Positions 4,014 through 6,094 of a stretch of 6,094 nt of DNA are shown here, in pieces (position 1 is the stretch's first letter; each line of letters begins with the position of its first letter). Under the pieces are notes generated by a model. It searched no databases, was not told the DNA's origin, and worked only from the letters and a program-made list of their open reading frames with translations. Location of the stretch: contig CAUPCB010000051.1 of NCBI GenBank assembly GCA_963509715.1, positions 1 to 6,094 on the forward strand. The letters are read 5' to 3'. Source of the stretch: JABCPE02 sp963509715 (GTDB lineage Bacteria > Bacteroidota > Bacteroidia > Flavobacteriales > Weeksellaceae). The translations under genes and the position numbers were made by a program.

Positions 4014-6094
4014 TTATTTCTTCTTTCTAGCAACTGGCTTTCTGTGGGCAGTTTTTCCTTTTTTAGCTCCTACGGATTTTTTTGCAGTAGCTTTTTTAGG
4101 AGTTGCAACATGTACATCAGATTTTGTCAATGCATCCCACTCGCTTCCTGTTACATATTTTACTTCTACTTTTCTGTCTTTTTCTCTTTCTGCATCAGAA
4201 GCAGTTACAGGCACTTCAGCGAATTCAAAGCCTACACCTTTTGATTTTAACTGGCTGTGGTCTACACCTCTTTCTTCAAGGGCTTTAACTACTGCAGCAG
4301 CTCTTTCTCTAGAAAGTCTAAGGTTAAGGGCAGCATTTCCTTTTCTGTCTGTGTGTCCGATTACTAAGAATGTTCCTCCGTTAGAAGATTTGATAATCTT
4401 AGCAGCGTCATCTAGTTTAGGAGCAGCCTCTGGTCTTAGAGTAGCTTTACCTAGGTTGAATAGAATGTTTTTAAGAGCCGAAGTAACTTCACCTGCGATA
4501 TCAGCATGAGTTTTAGGGCATCCTTGTTTTTCTGGTAATCCTGCTTCAGTAGGACATTTGTCATCTTTATCTGGAACTCCATCTCCGTCTGTATCTTTCC
4601 AAGGACATCCTTCATTTTCTACTGGACCAGGAACTTCAGGACATTTGTCATCTTTGTCTAGAACGCCGTCATTATCAGTATCTCCCCAAGGGCATCCTCT
4701 GTTTTCTATTGGTCCAGGAACTGTAGGACATTCATCATGTCTGTCTAGAACTCCGTCTCCGTCTGTATCTTTGTCAGTTTCAGCAACTACAGCTTCAGCT
4801 TTTTTACCTTTGTATAGTATGAAACCAAGTCCAGCATAGATGTTAGCACCTTTTGATTCAGTGAATAAGATTTTCAAATCATCAGAACCTATAGACAATG
4901 GTCCTAATCTAAGAGCAAGTCCTGGTTTGAAATCTTGGCTCATAAAGTTATAAGTCAGAGGAACAGATACATCTACCCACTTGCTTTCGAATCTAGGAAC
5001 AAGCCCTACGAAACTATGGTAATAAGGGTTAGTAGAGTTAGTATTTGCTAAATTGATCAAACCATTAGCACTAACGAAAAATCTTTTTGTGATAGCATAG
5101 TCTGCATATAGATTTAGGTTAGTAGGAAGACCTTGGCTTACAGATGATGTAGTCAGAGTAGTGTTGTAACCTCTAGATCTAAGGTAGTCAGCAGTAGCAT
5201 TAAGGTCAAAAATATCTATTTTTGCAGGGTCTATAGCAGAACCAGCACCTCTGATGCTCAGTTTACGAATATCATTGTATTTGATAGCACCGATGTCATT
5301 AACGGATGCACCGAATTTTAAGAAGTAAGGTTTGTCTCCAGATGCTTCTTTTAAAGTCAATTCAGCACCGAAATCTCCACCAAATCCTGTCGCTCCACCG
5401 AAGAAGTCCCCAAAACCATAGTCGTTTAATGATTTTTCAGGATTTAAGTTAGTATAAAGATCCCAGTTAATGTTAGCAGCTGAGATTGTAGGGTTAGATG
5501 GGTTATTGTTATAGATTAAGTTGTGCCCATTACTTTCGAATCTGTTTAGTCCAGCTCCTTTGTATAGTTTTACACTCGCACCTAATGATAGTTTTAGGTC
5601 GTTGTTATCAATCACAGCATAAGCACCTTTTACTCCTAAATCAGTAAGTGCAGTAGTATTGATACCAAATCCTGTATTATCAACCAATGGAATAGTAGCA
5701 AGGCCTGGGTTGTCAGTTCCTAAATTCCCGTTTAAGGCATTAAGGAAAGCAGAATTTATATTTTTTCCTTGACCGAAAATTCTCGCTCTTGAAGAAAATC
5801 CGAAGCCTAATTTGTTATTCACTGTAAACTGGAAAGATGGGCCTAAAACTTCACCTACAATTCCCAAGTTTATCAAAGCTCCATTTCCTCCATTGTGAGA
5901 AGCTCCATTTCCTAACTCATCTAGTGTGAAACCTCCGAAAGAGTTCAAATTTTTAAACTTGTAATAGTCGTTATTAACCAGCCCATTAAAAGACACAAGA
6001 TTCACAGCCACTTTTACTTTCTCATCAGTAAGTTTAGCAGGGTTGTACTGTGACCCATAAACTCCCGAATAGTTACTGTTGCTCAGTCCCAGAT
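4014..6094 (-). CDS. OmpA-family outer-membrane protein with DUF5723-like region and TSP3 repeats, 5' end missing
   Basis: The frame stays open to the right edge, giving 692 visible residues; the true start and signal peptide lie outside. The GTG at 6011 is internal: the 27 codons before it encode matching family sequence (YSGVYGSQYNPAKLTDEKV). Numbering from that GTG, residues up to about 400 form a glycine- and aromatic-rich beta region resembling the Bacteroidota DUF5723 group (NPA near the start, then LVSFNGLVNNDYYKFKN), probably a membrane barrel. Residues 415-500 are three thrombospondin type 3 repeats. Residues about 507-620 are an OmpA peptidoglycan-binding domain with ILFNLGKATL, GHTDRKGNAALN and NLRLSRERAAAV; Asp555 and Arg570 are the expected diaminopimelate-binding pair, 15 apart as in the family. 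Residues 638-665 form a lysine-rich tail. The likely role is anchoring the outer membrane to peptidoglycan; any ligand or transport role of the N-terminal region is unknown. It converges on ligA and shares its terminator. Confidence 0.93.
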   Translation of the reverse strand, partial: LGLSNSNYSGVYGSQYNPAKLTDEKVKVAVNLVSFNGLVNNDYYKFKNLNSFGGFTLDELGNGASHNGGNGALINLGIVGEVLGPSFQFTVNNKLGFGFSSRARIFGQGKNINSAFLNALNGNLGTDNPGLATIPLVDNTGFGINTTALTDLGVKGAYAVIDNNDLKLSLGASVKLYKGAGLNRFESNGHNLIYNNNPSNPTISAANINWDLYTNLNPEKSLNDYGFGDFFGGATGFGGDFGAELTLKEASGDKPYFLKFGASVNDIGAIKYNDIRKLSIRGAGSAIDPAKIDIFDLNATADYLRSRGYNTTLTTSSVSQGLPTNLNLYADYAITKRFFVSANGLINLANTNSTNPYYHSFVGLVPRFESKWVDVSVPLTYNFMSQDFKPGLALRLGPLSIGSDDLKILFTESKGANIYAGLGFILYKGKKAEAVVAETDKDTDGDGVLDRHDECPTVPGPIENRGCPWGDTDNDGVLDKDDKCPEVPGPVENEGCPWKDTDGDGVPDKDDKCPTEAGLPEKQGCPKTHADIAGEVTSALKNILFNLGKATLRPEAAPKLDDAAKIIKSSNGGTFLVIGHTDRKGNAALNLRLSRERAAAVVKALEERGVDHSQLKSKGVGFEFAEVPVTASDAEREKDRKVEVKYVTGSEWDALTKSDVHVATPKKATAKKSVGAKKGKTAHRKPVARKKK
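4512..4769 (-). repeat. three tandem thrombospondin type 3 repeats, 87-bp period
   Basis: Three in-frame units lie at 4683-4769, 4596-4682 and 4512-4595, the first two being 29 codons and the last 28. Each begins with a calcium-binding loop (DTDGDGVLD, DTDNDGVLD, DTDGDGVPD), continues with a cysteine (ECP or KCP) and ends GCPW or GCPK, so each carries a cysteine pair 12 residues apart that could form a disulfide. Units 1 and 2 also share VPGPxEN; unit 3 diverges there (EAGLPEKQ). The array forms the linker between the beta-rich N-terminal region and the OmpA domain, and calcium binding would be expected to stiffen it. Confidence 0.9.

Noticed and set aside
4044..4288. Two plus-strand ORFs rich in Phe, Ser and Leu
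   Set aside because: They are antisense to the lysine-rich tail and the OmpA domain; reversed Lys codons give Phe/Leu-rich sequence.
4512..4769. Regularly spaced repeats that might suggest a CRISPR array
   Set aside because: The units are contiguous, in frame and encode TSP3 motifs; there are no spacers and no cas genes.
4558..4839. Plus-strand ORF rich in Ser, Pro and Gly with an apparent internal repeat
   Set aside because: It is the antisense of the TSP3 array; its repeat pattern is fully explained by the 29-codon units on the minus strand, and it lacks a plausible start region.
1..6094. tRNA, rRNA, riboswitch, insertion-sequence ends or attachment sites
   Set aside because: No CCA-ended cloverleaf, conserved rRNA segment, transposase fragment or paired terminal repeat was seen on either strand by reading; small non-coding RNAs cannot be excluded without a covariance-model search.

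Overview
The window looks like chromosomal DNA from a Bacteroidota species, most likely in Flavobacteriia and close to the Weeksellaceae (Chryseobacterium/Riemerella type). The evidence is AT-rich DNA, A-rich leaders without Shine-Dalgarno motifs, a promoter of the Bacteroidota form TTTG-N21-TAnnTTTG, and an outer-membrane protein of the DUF5723 + TSP3 + OmpA type that is typical of this phylum. The genus is an inference; no rRNA or other marker gene is present.

Positions 1-1166 (plus strand) look like accessory DNA. They hold a 16-codon C-terminal remnant of a gene that starts outside the window, then two small soluble proteins of unknown function (150 and 188 aa) lying 13 bp apart. Gene size, an unusual base composition and the order 'large-gene tail followed by small acidic cytosolic ORFs' resemble the immunity end of a polymorphic-toxin (Rhs or contact-dependent) locus. 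The toxin itself is not visible, so this is a hypothesis.

Positions 1167-3998 are a housekeeping block. A recognisable promoter precedes pepE (aspartyl dipeptidase, peptidase family S51), which is followed after 11 bp by ligA (NAD+-dependent DNA ligase, all domains and catalytic residues intact). The pair probably forms one transcription unit, ending in a strong 15-bp hairpin with A and T tracts on its two sides that can stop transcription from both directions.

Positions 4014-6094 (minus strand, convergent with ligA) hold most of an OmpA-family outer-membrane protein. Its N-terminus and signal peptide lie beyond the right edge. It joins a Bacteroidota-specific beta-rich N-terminal region, three 29-residue calcium-binding thrombospondin type 3 repeats, a peptidoglycan-binding OmpA domain, and an unusual lysine-rich tail.

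No RNA genes, CRISPR arrays, insertion sequences or complete novel systems were seen. The items most worth following up are the possible toxin-immunity remnant at the left, the sharp internal base-composition change in the 188-aa gene, and the histone-like tail of the OmpA protein.
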